Positions 1-10,077 of a stretch of DNA of 64,000 bases are shown here, in pieces; position 1 is the first letter of the stretch, and each line of letters starts with the position of its first letter. A program made the translations under genes and the position numbers. The stretch spans positions 716,518 through 780,517 of the forward strand of contig NW_019775902.1 of NCBI RefSeq assembly GCF_001039355.2, written 5' to 3'. A model generated the notes under the pieces. It was given only the letters and a program-made list of their open reading frames with translations, was not told the origin of the DNA and searched no databases. The DNA comes from Lingula anatina (taxonomy: Eukaryota > Brachiopoda > Lingulata > Lingulida > Lingulidae).

Positions 1-187
1 GCCCTTCAAATTATCCTGGATCTGCCCCTGCTTGCCAAGAAGGGGGAGTGGGCTAATTTTGAGCTGAGACACAAAGCATGCTGCACATAGCCTGGTATTT
101 TCCAAAATTTTTCTTTCTTTTTTCTTGATAAACGATACATTGTACGGTGAGACGATCATTTAAATGCATCTTCAAATAAATTTTCAG

Positions 188-1802
188 TCTCTTTGGATTG
201 TCTCTCCGATCAGTGTAGTTATGGCGCAAGTGGGGAACCCGCATGCGTAACATCCACGTCCACAGCAACAACCATCACGTGTCAATCCGGTGAACTTTGC
301 TATACTAAGAGGCAGTACCTGAAGTGTAAGTAATATGTTGGCAGATTAAGTATATCTAGGTAAAAGGCCCTGTTCTAGTACAGCTGAGCGGGATATTTAT
401 ACTGGTTGTTTGGAGATGTTGAACTTACGAGATTCTTATTCACAAATTATAGTTATGTTATAAAATGAAAATAAATACCATTTTAAGCGTTTCTTCTTCA
501 AATGTGCTTTTAACCGTGCACGTATCATACATTTCCCCAATAAGGAAGCACCTTTTTGCAAGTAACAACTGTCGTATTGTTGCTATTTTTTTTCAAATGA
601 AGGGATGTTCTCTTGACGAATTTTTGCCTTTATATCCAGGGCATTTTAGTAAAAATAACAGCCATGTTGTGAATATATTTAAATAAAAGTGACGTATTTT
701 GTTTTGTCTTATTTCTAAAAGCATATAAAAGCAAAATATATAAATCAATGTTAAGATACAATTTTATATTGGCACCGTTCACGTTTCAGCCCCGGGTTAC
801 ATCTATTACTTTGAGAGGAAGTGTAAAGCTGATGTGGGCCGCAGCTGCACGGAGGACATCCACTACTACACGTGTGAGGAATCCTGCAGCACCAGTAACT
901 GTAATAATGGGAACGGTGTTCCTAGTGGATACGACCCTCTACCGTCATCTACAACTACTACGACAAGTGCCCCTGGCGTGTCTACTTCCACCAGCAATCC
1001 AGGCATGAGTTGTCTTTATAATTTTTGTCTATTACTTTGCAAAATTGCGTTTTCTTTTATCCATTTATTCGTTTGTCTTTTTTTTTTCAATTTATTTTTT
1101 AAAGATATAAATAATATAATTTTTCGTAATTAGAAATCCTCGGTGATATTTCAGGTCGCCAGTGCTACAGTTGTTCTTACGTGCAGTCCGCTGATGCTTC
1201 GGCCACCTACGAGTGTGTGGACGGCGTGACCACAAGTCGAGCCATTACGTGTTCATCTGATAGAATATGTGTGGTCAAACGGGTCACTTCTCTCGGTAGG
1301 TTGACCAGCAATATAGCATTTTACATATTTCAAAAAAGTTTTTTTTAAATGGTGTTTTAGTAGCTAAAATTAAATTCTTATTCAGCGTGACTTTGACCAT
1401 TACACCCAAATGGCGTGCAATAATCGTAGACTGTTACAAGTGGAAAGTTGAATTGGTAGACTTAAGTTAAAGCTTTCATAGAGGGCAGGGACTCGCACAA
1501 TTGTAATGTTCAAACAGACAATAAAGTATTTTCTTTCTTTCTTTTTGCTAGCTACGGACAGAGTTAATTCATTTGATCGTGGCTGTCTACCAACATCTTC
1601 CGTCACAGCAGGCTGCACTAAAGATGTCTACTTCAACACATGCACGACCACGTGTTCTGGACATTTGTGCAACACAGGGACTGGAATACCGGACAGCGAA
1701 ACTACAACAACTGGTCGGTCCGGTGGCGGTAGTTTGAAGAGCAGTCCATTCTTGTTTTTAGTTTTGCTCAGCTGTATTTTGTCACGCGTACAAATGTCCT
1801 GA
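188..1802 (+). CDS. Two-domain Ly6/uPAR-like GPI-anchored protein, 5' partial
   Basis: Four exons are inferred: 188-325, 790-1002, 1155-1295 and 1552-1802. All internal introns are phase 1. Each pair encodes one Ly6/three-finger domain: the first exon carries the N-terminal cysteines (QCYSCSY in domain 2) and the second the C-terminal set ending CSGHLCN. Domain 1 ends in CSTSNCNN and is followed by a Thr/Ser-rich stretch (STTTTTSAPG) that looks like an O-glycosylated linker. Domain 2 ends in a small-residue segment (TTTGRSGGG) and a hydrophobic tail (FLFLVLLSCIL), as expected for a GPI-attachment signal; stop at 1800-1802. Family knowledge: such proteins are extracellular ligands, receptors or channel modulators; no specific role can be assigned. 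The signal-peptide exon must lie upstream of the window. Joining domain 1 to domain 2 requires a GC-AG intron (CCAG|gcatga at 1002/1003), so they may instead belong to separate transcripts. Confidence 0.7.
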
Positions 1803-4800
1803 CGTGTAGACGTGTAGTGCGTTGGCTGACCTGCAATAACCCTGCCGAGCAACCTTGTTTGCAGATCATCTGAGATGGCTTACATGTAAATACGCAAACG
1901 CATTCAGCTTGGCTTTTTTTTTAAATGTCAAAAACTAGTGTCCCATGGATTTTAGTAACCCTAGTTGATCATTGCATCGGCACTGTTATTAAAGATATTT
2001 GTGACATTTTAATGCTTTTAATTTATTTTTGATTGTCGTTGTAGTTTTGTTTATGAAAAAACTTCGTTTTTTACACAATCGTAAATATATATTCTGAGCA
2101 ACATAATACAGATGCACAAATACATGTAGAGAACTTTGGAAATTAGAAACAAACTGATCCTTAGACTGTTCTGTTCTTATTTAATATATTGTATTATTTG
2201 TTGAAATGTACTGTATTTATTGTAATTTAATTACACTCACCGCTGCTGATAGCGTTACGCCTGAGTAATTGGACTTTGCATGAATACGAAGAATTGCAGA
2301 CCATAACTCTGTAGCGCGCAGAATGTTGTTCCCACCCTCCTAGCTTTGAATTTTTATTAATGTTGGGTTATGGCGGAAAGGGGGTTTTAATGAAAAAAAT
2401 GTGGACTTTTTAATAGGAAAGACTTTTAGGGCGACTAATTATGAATAAATTATATGATGAATGTTTTTATTTCACAATATAGATAACGATTGAAATTCGA
2501 AAACGACGTTTTTTGTGGCAATAGCAATATGCATTAAAACGAATTGACATTTGTTAATTAAGTGTACTTTCATTTGATGAAAATGTTAGTGTGAATTCCT
2601 ATTAAGAACATTTTCATAGCTTGTTTATACGAATTGGCTTTTGTAGTACTGTACAGTTATTTGCCTTGCTTCCATAGCAAGTGTTTTGCCTGCTATCAAT
2701 AGTTCGATATATTCTGCATTTTTATCCGCTTCACCCTATTTGAATGAGCCGTCTGAATATTTCTAGGGTGTTAATACACGTTTTGGCAATTGAACTGAAC
2801 CCTCTACAGTATTTGTATCAGTTATAAACCTCACCTATTGTATTATAAACTCCTCAAACCCCATTAAATCATTTTTATACAGACATATTTACCGAAATTA
2901 CCTACAAAACCTATTCCAGGCTCATATTCTATGAATAAATCGGTCTGTTTGTTAATTTTCCTAAAATGCCTCAAATTTGACCTCATTTGATTCCATTTTA
3001 CGCAGACGTGATTCATAGTTACAAATTTCATTACTTTTATGTTTAAACCTTTAGCTACTTAATGGTATATAAAGAATTGTTCTTACTTATTAAGATCTTA
3101 TTCTATAACTAACCACTAAACTATAAATGCTTTCTTTTTTTCTACCCCCATTTATCTGTAATCCAACCAAGCTTCGCCTGCAGTTCAGTGCTTTTGTCAT
3201 TCATAAAACTTTCACATTGTAAAATAAACTGTCAAAATTCCATAAAATATATGTAATAAAGATGGGCTTCATCACAAATTATTCAAATCATAGTATTGGC
3301 TGATATTATCTGAATAAATATCTTTTACTGGTCAGTTTTCATGAAAAAGCCCCACATCTTACCTCATTTATCCCATTTTACGTCGACATCATTCGACATC
3401 ATATACATGTAACTTTTAACTCGTATGTTTAAATTAATCGTTCAGCTACAAAGTGCTATAAAAGAAAAGATATAACCTACAGTGTACTCAGATTCAATTA
3501 TATACATGTAAATCGATTTCCTTACAAAACATCCCTACTTGTCTTTATATAAAAATGCATGAAGCAGAAGGTAAGCTTATTTGCGCATGCTTAAAACAAC
3601 CCCCAAGGTTATACAGATATAATTTGCGATCCCCTTGATTTGAGCAGTGGCTTGGCGTGTAGGTCAAAATTATCATATGGGTACGCAGTAATTTATTTAT
3701 ATATGTATGTAATTAATTTTTTTTTTAACTTTGCTGCTAATTTAGTTGTGTAACGATGTACTTGTAGTAGTTTTATGTCTATGTCCACGATTGCACCTTT
3801 ATGCATGAAGGTATATAACAGTAAACGTGCATCTGAATCTGAATCCTTCCCTACCCTCCTTTTCTCGGCAATTTAACAAAACAGTACCTGTATCAGCCAT
3901 AAATCTCACCTAATGCACAATCAAATCGGAAGTCCAAAAACAAATCTTTGAAATTTATATGAAATTTACCAAACACACCCAAGGAAACATTATTTTAGCT
4001 CAAATTGTCTTAATAAGTAAACGTAATTTTTATATTTATTTAGATAATTTGCAAATAAAGCAATTTTGACCTCACTGTACCCTTAACGTCGTTATACGAA
4101 TGCATGATTCAATATTACGTAACGTATATTGCTTATACGTTTAGAGCTACCCTTGAGATACAAAAGATGTAGAAAAACATTTTTATATGTTATACAAATT
4201 ACAAAGTATGAATTATTTTCTTCCCCTACCTCCATTTTTTAAAATGTACCCATTTAAGCCACGAGTCTCAAAGGAGCGTTATTCGCTTAGGAAACAGCTA
4301 AAAAAATTAGACATCAAAAATTAGGAAAATGTATGTTCCCATTGCTTGTCACGGGGCTGCACGTAGCAACTCTGTTCCCACCAGACTGCAAAAGGCAGCC
4401 AACTAACTGTAAATTAAGCTTCATCTGGAAAAATTTCTCTCTGCCAGCAGCGTCCGCCAGTAGACTGTTGCAAAATACTTGATTTTTTGTACTATTTGAG
4501 AGGTCTCTGACATCAGAGCGTGCCAGAAAGGCACTCACAGGGTGCATACCTTCGCCAACAACTCAATTCTCATTGTCATTTAAGTTATTCATTAACTTAG
4601 TTCTCATTATAATTAATTAGTTATCATAATCTAATTTATTTAAAGATGCATACAAAGTCAATTTTTGTCACAAAAACCGACCAAATGCCAGCATATAGTT
4701 GCAAGTAGTATAACTAAGAGAATAACCAAAAGGCATTCTTTAATTTTACCTGAAAATGATGTTTGAACGGATGTTTCTGCTAGCATTCTATGCTGTATGT

Positions 4801-5236
4801 CAATGGGGCAGAAAAGTAGGTCACGAAAGTAGGTTAAATTTCCGACCAAATATTTAAAGAAAGGAGCAGTCTAAAGCTCTTTTATGGCTGATCAAGTGAT
4901 CTATTCAATTTAACCCTTGGCATGTCGAATTTATTTGTGTCATATAAGAAACTAGTAGAAGTGGTTTACATGTGTTACTGGGAATCCACGCTTCGGTTCG
5001 TATGTACCTTTAATAATAAATAATAAATTGATTATCTAATTGACTACTTACACGGTATTTAACTCGACACTTAATTACCACCCGATTACAACCCATTTCT
5101 GACCTACCCTGAAAGTTTCATCAAAATTCTTTGCATAATGTCGCTGATGGGCAGACAGACAAATAATCATTAAACTTTACCATCAATTGATGGATAATAT
5201 TATCCCAGGGTTAAAACTCTAGTGTCCACATTCCAG
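1803..5236. other. Intergenic or intronic DNA between Ly6 copies
   Basis: AT-rich sequence without a convincing coding exon. An ATTAAA hexamer at 1988-1993 could serve as a weak poly(A) signal for the first Ly6 gene. A dispersed repeat occupies about 4641-5010 (listed separately). About 3690-3845 resembles 50830-50955 and ends in a CTGAAT-type repeat, the look of a retroposon 3' tail. Signal-peptide exons for the following Ly6 copies were looked for here and not found. Confidence 0.5.
4641..5010 (+). repeat. Dispersed repeat family R1, copy 1
   Basis: About 370 bp align by eye, with frequent point differences and few gaps, to 45871-46242. Shared blocks include taaagatgca, aaagaaaggagcagt, agctcttttatggct and ataagaaactagtagaag. 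No coding potential or terminal inverted repeat was recognised. Both copies lie in the same orientation. It is probably an old non-autonomous transposable element. Confidence 0.8.
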
Positions 5237-5827
5237 ATCGCCAGTGCTTCATTTGTTCTTATGTCCTGACCTCGGACTCTTCGATCAATTACGAGTGTGT
5301 GGACGGCGTGTCCAAAAGTCAAGCCATTACGTGTCCATCTGATAGAACATGCGTAGTCAAACGGGTCAATTTACCAGGTAGGTTGACGAGAGATATCGCA
5401 GTTTTACATATTTTCAAAAACCCAATGTATGTAATGGTAAACTAGCTAAACTTCAAATTATGCCAACCAACTAGAAGAGGCAAGTTTAAGATGGATTTGT
5501 ATGCTTAGAAAGTCAACGTAACATCACAATATAAATGTATTTTAATGTATTTTAGGTTATAATGTTTCAACTTTTTCAGCTACGAACAAAGTTATTTCAT
5601 TTGCACGTGGCTGTCTACCTACGTCTTCCGTCACAGCAGGATGCACTAAAGATGTCCATTTTAACACGTGTACAACCACGTGTTCTGGACATCTGTGCAA
5701 CACAGGGACTGGAATGCCGGACAGCGGAACTACAAGAGATCGTCGGTCTAGTGTCGGTAATTTGGAGCAGTCAATTCTTGTTTTAAATCTGCTAAGCTGT
5801 ATTTTGTTGGGCGTGCCAAAAGTATAG
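5237..5827 (+). CDS. Ly6/uPAR-like module, second tandem copy
   Basis: Two exons, 5237-5377 (141 nt) and 5580-5827 (248 nt), have the same lengths and phases (1 in, 1 between) as the domain-2 exons at 1155-1802, apart from a 3-nt deletion. The Ly6 cysteines are kept: QCFICSY, YECVDG, ITCPS, TCVV, then RGCLP, GCTKD, TCTTTCSGHLCN. The C-terminus differs: small indels shift the frame locally through the anchor region and then restore it, giving NLEQSILVLNLLSCILLGVPKV and a stop at 5825-5827. The tail is still hydrophobic, so GPI anchoring remains possible. No signal-peptide exon or ATG was found upstream, so this could be a separate gene with a distant first exon, an alternative 3' module of the upstream gene, or a decaying copy. 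Confidence 0.65.
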
Positions 5828-6852
5828 TGTGGTTGAGGGAATGAATGAGGTTGAAAGCTTGCCATGGCTTTCTTAACTGTTAACTCGAGAAGGTATTCAT
5901 TCAGTTGTTCTTTTGAATACCAGAAACAAGTTAGCCATGGGTTTCAGCAAATGAAGTTAAAAGCATATGATTATTATATCATCGAGATTAGGAATATTAG
6001 TTATTAATGCTATCTTATGAATTTTTAGATAACCATATACATTGTATTTAAAGTGTCGTGATACAGAGGCACATACCGTAAAAAAATGTGTATCTAACTT
6101 TCCCAGTTATAGTAAGACAATGCACCAACCATTTGTTCCTTTTTGAAATTTTTCCAGGAAAGGAATTCTGTGGGAATAACAAGGGTATTTATGGATGGGG
6201 TCAAATTTCATTTTCACAAATCATGCAAATGGAGTGACGAAATTTAAAGTTTGAAGTTTAAGCAAGTCTTGACAATAAACAGTAAAAACCTTTATTTTAG
6301 TTATACAGTATGTAAGCTACAGGAAAATAAAGCCTTGGGGTTTTTCAGTATCAGTATTGAGGGAAGCATACACCGTTTGTTGTCAAGACTTGCGCAAGCT
6401 TTATCATGGTAATGCAAATGGAGTGACAAAGTTTTAGCAAGTCTTGACAATAAACAGTAAAAGGAAAATAGTACCGACGGAAATAAAATGAAATGTTAGG
6501 AGTATTGTTAAATTATTATCTTTGTCTATCAAAAAGAGATGCAGCGGTTGGATAAAAGTTTTTTAAAAACCGTTTGCTTCCTCTAAAAATAAAAATCTAC
6601 ATTTGCTTTGGAGGAATTTAAGAAGTTCACTAGCAGGGTTAGTGGTATCGTTCATAATCTTATCGGTTTTGGAAGCTACCCTTACCATGTAAATGCTTCT
6701 AAGAAAGGAAAGACGCAAACCCATCCCCACGATTCTTCTGCACGTCTATCAATTTATTTGTAAGTTTATATGCACACTTTTTAGATACAAAAAAATATAT
6801 GTTTTCGTTTATTATAAGAGTAAAGGATTAAATTCAAGAGTCATCATTCCAG

Positions 6853-7495
6853 ATCGCTACTGCTACAGTTGTTCTTACGTCCAGTCCGCTGACCCTTCGG
6901 TCGGTTACGAGTGTGTGGACGGCGTGACCACAAGTCGAGCCATTGCGTGCCCATCTAATCAAATATGCATGGTCAGACGGGTCACTTCACTGGGTAGGTT
7001 GGCAATCGATATCGCAGTTTTACATATATAAAAAACACGATGGCTTTTTCGTAGACCCAGCTAAAAACCGAATTCTGCCAGCAGAATATTTGTACATTCA
7101 ACGTGATTTTGACCAGTTCATTTAAAGGGAGTGTAATACATGTACTCGTCTGTTGTTAAAATTCATATCACTAAATTAATAACCTGCTCGTTATATTTAT
7201 TTTTTCACAAATGAATTTAATAATTAGATTTTTTCTTTTCTTAGCTACGAACAAAGTTAATTCATTTCTACGTGGTTGCCTACCTGTGTCTGGGTTGTCA
7301 GCAGGCTGCGTTAAAGATGTCAACTTTAATGAGTGTACAACCATTTGTTCTGGACATTTGTGCAACACAGGGACTGGAATACCGGACAGCGGAACTACAA
7401 CAACTGGTCGGTCTGGTGGCGGAGGTTTGAAGAGCAGTCCATTCTTGTTTTTATCTCTGCTAGGTCGTGTTTCTTTGGGCTTTCTTATGCCTTGA
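6853..7495 (+). CDS. Ly6/uPAR-like module, third tandem copy
   Basis: Exons 6853-6993 (141 nt) and 7245-7495 (251 nt) match the first copy exactly in length and phase. Exon 1 encodes YCYSCSYVQSADPSVGYECV, then IACPSNQICMV; exon 2 encodes RGCLPVSGLSAGC, then ECTTICSGHLCNTGTGIPDS, and a hydrophobic tail (SSPFLFLSLLGRVSLGFLMP) before the stop at 7493-7495. This copy is closer to the 1155-1802 module than to the middle one in its C-terminal anchor. Acceptor (ttccag, ttcttag) and donor (G|gtaggt) sites are intact, so it looks functional. As with the second copy, no start exon was identified. Sequential duplication of a two-exon unit is the simplest explanation. Confidence 0.68.
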
Positions 7496-7746
7496 TGTTA
7501 TGGGACAGGAGTTTGTTTGTGGAATGACTTTTATCCGAGCTTTTAAGTTGAACACTTAAGTAGTATTGTAATTGCTCTAGAGATATCAAAAGGGTTTCAG
7601 CATTTATAGTTTGAAAAGCATGTGATTATTGACTAGGAACTACTATTCGAAACATAACCAAGATTAGTTATTATCGCTTTTTAGTTTGTTTTCGTTTCCG
7701 TCGTATTTTAATAGTTTGTGTGAAAAAGTTTTGAAAAAATAATTGT

Positions 7747-7748
<2 letters not shown>

Positions 7749-7781
<33 letters not shown>

Positions 7782-7946
7782 CAGGCCCGTAGCCAGAGGG
7801 GGTTCGGGGGGTTCGAAGGAACCGCCCCTTTTGCTGGGAAAAGGTCCACTCTTGGTAAAATTTGATCTAGGTACATGGTGTTTTTATGGAAAAAGGTCCA
7901 CTTTTTCAAAAAAAGAACCCCCCTTATGAAATTGCTGGCGACGGGC

Positions 7947-7977
<31 letters not shown>
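7749..7977. mobile_element. MITE-like element inserted in a TA microsatellite
   Basis: A 168-bp element at 7782-7949 has 15-bp terminal inverted repeats with one mismatch (CAGGCCCGTAGCCAG on the left; its counterpart on the right reads CAGGCCCGTCGCCAG when reversed). It is flanked on both sides by (TA)n runs (about 7749-7777 and 7950-7977), as if it had inserted into a TA repeat. ATA occurs directly outside both ends. A related copy in the opposite orientation lies at about 53399-53563. No ORF; it must be non-autonomous. Confidence 0.8.
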
Positions 7978-7980
<3 letters not shown>

Positions 7981-10016
7981 ACCTTTAATTAAACTGTATT
8001 CATTGGCAAGATGACATTTTTAATCGTATCAAAATCGTAGGTGCAATCGGCAATTCTTTTAATTGAATCCTAATATTCGTGAGGTATTCCTAAGTCTTTC
8101 TTGCAATTTGTAACTGTTTCTTGACAACATCCGTGCTGTTCAAGCAGATTCCTATGAATATACCCGGTATACTTACAAATAAGTCTATCTACAGGAAATT
8201 TTAACTGAATCCAACAGGTTCAAGATTTCTACCAGAAGCACACAAAAATCCACAATATCCAAAATCTGTCAATCCATGGTCGGTGTGGAATAAGGGGTTA
8301 GTGCTCATTTGATGTGCAGACAGGAATGAATGTTCGTTTGGAGAATTTTTGTTGCTTGTAGAAGTGAGTTTGCTTGTGTAGTGATGTACAGCCGTTAGTT
8401 CTCATCGTTTTAATTTTAAACGCCATTAAGTTTTGGGCACTTTATGCTGATCCGTTTCGGACTATAATATTTGAAATATTGTTTATTCGGATGTTATTAA
8501 GGCACTTCACAGTATTCGAATAAAGCTTGCTATTTACTTCGAAAAATAGAAATATCTGTCTTTGTAATGTGTACATATTATTCAAAGCATTTGATACGGA
8601 TATTGATTACGTACCCGGTAGATTAAAGTTTATCCAGTGGTTGTAATGTATGTCTCTTCAGTATCTTACCAAACAAACCAATGTCAGTATGAACTTTTTT
8701 ATGACTGAGATATTGTTTCTTATAGTTTCTAACATTTATTTTTGCCGAATATAATCCTGTTCTCATCAGTATGAAAAATGAGTAAGCCATTGCATAGTTC
8801 CCAGGGGCGGATCCAGGATTATTTGAAGGGGGGTCCGGAAAGACAGGCCTCGGATGCGAAGCTGACCATCGACCCCTTGGTCTAGTCTGGGGTTCGGGGC
8901 CTGCTTAAGGGCTCAAATCTTGGGTGTTTTGCAGAGCAAACAGTGCCCTTTGGTACGGTTTAACTAGTCAAAATTCTACTTTCAAGAGAGGTTCCAATGT
9001 ACCTTACCATTAACAAAGAGATATGGCAGTAGTGTCTGGTTAACATTTTTAAGGTTAAAACCAAATGAACGCCAATATACATTCGACCAAAAAAGTTCGG
9101 AAACATGAATTTTTTTCAGTGATTAAAAAGCTATGGAATATGTCATGGAAAATCTTCAGTGTATATTAATATATGGTTAAAATATTTATCTCGCCTCATA
9201 TGGTTATTTTATAATTATTCAAAATGCCATTTTCCCAATTTTTTTTCGTCTAGTGTAAATTCCATGTCATGAAAAAGGGATATCACTAAATTAAAATATA
9301 CATTGCATTTTATTACATCTAGTAAATAATGATATAATCAAATTCCTTCATGATGCACTTTGTCCTTTTAACTTTTAAGTAGGGAGCCAAGACTTTTTGC
9401 TCTCTACTTCTCAACTGATCACTTCTAAAATCATAATATGCAATTGTCATTAATTAACACAATACATTAAATGATATTGATTGTAAATGCCTGTATCTCT
9501 CGAAAACACAGCACCATTGGTTTTAATTCCTTGACTTTAAAATAAAGATCAATTCTAATCGTTAAAATGGTTGTTAGAAAATAATTAAATCAATTTGCCT
9601 AAAGACATACGGTACAGTGCACGTGGTGAAGATAAAATGCAAATTGCGTATGTCCCATAACGCGCACAACGTTCCATTTGCATCACAGGCAGCTTATTTC
9701 TCTAGGTTAAAAGCGATATAAAACAATAAAAATGTTGAAAAATACGTGTTTGATTCAAACACCCAATCACAGTCCGGTTTGAAAATGAAGCACTATAGCG
9801 TTTCCAGTTTCAAAGCTGCGTCACAGTTATTTGACTGAACCAGTCAGTATAGGTTTCTACAATCCTATGCAAGATTTAAGACGTCCGTACAACAGCGGAT
9901 CACGTACAGTGCCATTCACGAAAGTTGCTTCCTGCATGGTTCCATTTTATTATTCAGCAGTCATATGTCTTTTTTCGAATTGGCACTCTGATTTCATATT
10001 TCCTATAACTGACTGT
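7978..10016. other. Non-coding interval
   Basis: No coding exon was recognised. About 8803-8935 begins ggggcggatccaggatt and resembles the end of a MITE-type repeat common in invertebrate genomes (from memory). The rest is AT-rich unique-looking DNA. The far end probably holds the 3' UTR or termination region of the minus-strand gene that stops at 10078. Confidence 0.4.
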
Positions 10017-10022
10017 TTTATT
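10017..10022 (-). terminator. Poly(A) signal AATAAA of the large orphan gene
   Basis: Reads AATAAA on the minus strand, about 55 nt past the stop codon at 10078-10080. A second AATAAA lies at 9946-9951, so two cleavage sites are possible. Confidence 0.5.
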
Positions 10023-10077
10023 ATTCAAGCAAATATCCCCAACTGTTCTTTATCTTAAGACCTAACATTGCGAAGAA

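Noticed and set aside
6693-7031. Start of the third Ly6 copy at 6693 with a hydrophobic N-terminus
   Set aside because: The ORF runs through the intron acceptor at 6852 into intron sequence; the upstream part is AT-rich and lacks signal-peptide form.
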